Below, piece after piece: positions 6,057 to 7,046 of a stretch of 7,046 nucleotides of DNA. The translations under genes were made by a program, and so were the position numbers. Origin of the DNA: Actinomycetota bacterium (lineage in GTDB: Bacteria > Actinomycetota > Acidimicrobiia > Acidimicrobiales > JAHWLA01); the NCBI GenBank assembly GCA_019347595.1, contig JAHWLA010000151.1:1-7046 (forward strand), given 5' to 3'. The notes under the pieces were generated by a model. That model saw only the letters and a list, made by a program, of their open reading frames with translations, searched no databases and was not told where the DNA came from. Position 1 is the stretch's first letter. Each line of letters opens with the position of its first letter.

Positions 6057-6062
6057 TACGTT
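6057..6062 (+). promoter_or_regulatory. Putative -10 box of the alpha/beta hydrolase gene (leaderless)
   Basis: TACGTT matches TANNNT and is followed by 6 nt and the GTG at 6069. No ribosome binding site is present. This box is the main reason for choosing GTG 6069 over the upstream in-frame TTG at 6006, which would run antisense through the SnoaL helix. Confidence 0.55.
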
Positions 6063-6068
6063 CGCCCG

Positions 6069-6905
6069 GTGCCCTCCGTCGTGACCGAGGACGGGGTCGA
6101 CATCGCCTGGTACGACTTCGGCGGCGACGGCCCCGACCTGCTGCTCGCCCACGCCACCGGCTTTCACGGGCGCGTCTGGCTCCCCGTCGTCGAGCGGCTA
6201 CCACCGCACTTTCGTTGCGTCGCCTTCGACGAGCGGGGGCACGGCGATTCCGGGTCGCCGGCCGACGGCGATTTCGACTGGCACGGCTTCGCGCGCGACG
6301 CGGCCGCCGTGGTGGAGGCGGCGGGCCTCGATCGGCCGTTCGGGGTCGGGCACTCGTGCGGCGCCGCCGCCCTGTTGCTGGCCGAGGAGGCGCGGCCGGG
6401 CAGTTTCCGGGCGCTGTACTGCTACGAGCCCGTGGTCAACCCGAGCGATTCACCGCAGGTGCCCGCGGGGCCGACACCGTTGGCCGAAGGCGCCCGGCGC
6501 CGGCGTGAGGTGTTCGACTCGCGGGAGGCAGCCTACGAGCGCTACGCGTCGAAGCCGCCCACGGCGGCGTTCACGGCGGAAGCGTTGCGCGCCTACGTCG
6601 ACTTCGGGTTCGACGACCTGCCCGGCGGCGGTGTGCGGCTCAAGTGCCGTGGCGAGGCCGAGGCCCGCACCTACGAGCACGGGTTCGCTCACGATGCCTA
6701 CCGCAGGCTCGGCCGCGTGCGCTGCCCGGTGACGCTGGCGTACGGCGGCAGCGGGGCGGCGTTCGGGCGCGAGGTCATGGAGGCGATGGCCGCCCGACTG
6801 GGTTCGGCCCGCATCGAAGAAGCGACGGGGCTGAGCCATTTCGGCCCGCTGGAGGGCCCGACGGCGGTGGCGGCCGCGGTGGTCCGCGCCTTCACCCCCG
6901 CATGA
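6069..6905 (+). CDS. Alpha/beta hydrolase fold protein
   Basis: This 278-residue soluble protein has the alpha/beta hydrolase fold (hydrolase_1 type: esterases, epoxide hydrolases, lactonases and relatives). The oxyanion region is LLLAHATGFHG (24-34), followed by FDERGHGDSGSP (53-64). The nucleophile elbow GVGHSCGAAAL is at 92-102 with catalytic S96, and the histidine loop TGLSHFGPLEGP is at 253-264 with H257. The usual acid position after strand 7 (a G-x-x-D pattern) reads AYGGSGAAFG (224-233) and has no Asp or Glu. E120, in LYCYEPVV after strand 6, is the best candidate for a relocated acid. A cap of mostly helices spans about 130-205. There is no signal peptide. The start GTG 6069 follows a TANNNT box by 6 nt and gives a protein beginning just before the first strand. 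The substrate cannot be assigned. The gene is divergent to the SnoaL gene and is followed by a strong hairpin. Confidence 0.92.
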   Translation: MPSVVTEDGVDIAWYDFGGDGPDLLLAHATGFHGRVWLPVVERLPPHFRCVAFDERGHGDSGSPADGDFDWHGFARDAAAVVEAAGLDRPFGVGHSCGAAALLLAEEARPGSFRALYCYEPVVNPSDSPQVPAGPTPLAEGARRRREVFDSREAAYERYASKPPTAAFTAEALRAYVDFGFDDLPGGGVRLKCRGEAEARTYEHGFAHDAYRRLGRVRCPVTLAYGGSGAAFGREVMEAMAARLGSARIEEATGLSHFGPLEGPTAVAAAVVRAFTPA

Positions 6906-6935
6906 CCGTGGCCGCCACAGTCGTGGTGGTGCGCA

Positions 6936-6959
6936 CATCTCCCCCCGACGGGGGAGATG
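6936..6959 (+). terminator. Perfect 10-bp hairpin terminator after the hydrolase
   Basis: CATCTCCCCC and GGGGGAGATG pair fully around a CGAC loop, 30 nt downstream of the hydrolase stop. An outer GGTGC/GCACC pair (6929-6933, 6966-6970) could extend it. There is no U-tract, as in many high-GC terminators. Confidence 0.7.
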
Positions 6960-6970
6960 GGCGGGGCACC

Positions 6971-7046
6971 CGCGCGCGGGGGGGGGGGCGGGGGGGGCGG
7001 GGGGGGGGGGGGTGGGGGGGGGGGGGGGCGGGGGGGGGGCGCGGGC
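6971..7046. other. Poly-G low-complexity tail, probable sequencing artefact
   Basis: After a short CG alternation, positions 6978-7039 are G at all but four places. This is unlike the rest of the window, which is GC-rich but balanced between G and C. Homopolymeric G at a contig end is typical of two-colour Illumina chemistry, where missing signal is called G. I would not interpret this stretch biologically. Confidence 0.8.

Noticed and set aside
6971..7046. G-quadruplex-forming regulatory element
   Set aside because: The tract would fold as a quadruplex in principle, but its position at the sequence end and near-homopolymer makeup are better explained by a base-calling artefact.
1..7046. Defence system, mobile element or CRISPR array
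   Set aside because: No transposase, integrase, nuclease/helicase cassette, direct-repeat array or attachment-like repeat was found; all genes have ordinary families and similar composition.

Overview
This is a high-GC, gene-dense chromosomal window with codon third positions strongly biased to G/C. A LigC-type ligase, a GH77 amylomaltase, a divergent DUF72 protein and TANNNT boxes placed 6 nt before start codons together suggest an actinobacterium. An uncultured Acidimicrobiia-like lineage would fit, but no rRNA or marker gene proves it. The right edge (about 6978-7046) is almost pure G and looks like a sequencing or assembly artefact at a contig end.

Layout, left to right: a leftward block transcribed malQ (2624-993), then a VOC/glyoxalase-like gene (996-616), then a LigC-type ATP-dependent DNA ligase that runs off the left edge (501-1). 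malQ and the VOC gene overlap by 4 nt (GTGA). Divergent to malQ, after only 31 bp, is a PYROXD2/phytoene-desaturase-like FAD oxidoreductase (2656-4194, +). It converges, across a hairpin-rich 109-bp spacer, on an orphan RsbW/SpoIIAB-like ATP-binding protein (4723-4304, -). Divergent to that, after 32 bp, is a DUF72 protein (4756-5673, +). Its 3' end overlaps by 29 bp the 3' end of a leftward SnoaL-like (NTF2-fold) gene (5645 to about 6037, -). The last gene is an alpha/beta hydrolase (6069-6905, +), divergent to the SnoaL gene and followed by a strong hairpin.

The genes look like ordinary housekeeping or metabolic functions that alternate in orientation. I see no mobile element, CRISPR array, tRNA/rRNA or defence cassette. 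MalQ remodels alpha-1,4-glucans and LigC is a repair ligase. The FAD enzyme, VOC, DUF72, SnoaL and hydrolase genes have recognisable folds but unknown substrates.

The most interesting signal is regulatory. Two of the three divergent gene pairs share the same 31-bp architecture: start codon, 6 nt, -10 box, 7 nt, -10 box, 6 nt, start codon. This predicts back-to-back leaderless promoters. In one pair an 8-bp perfect inverted repeat also covers the start-codon regions on both sides. In the other pair the leftward gene has no ATG, GTG or TTG at the place where both homology and promoter geometry predict its start.
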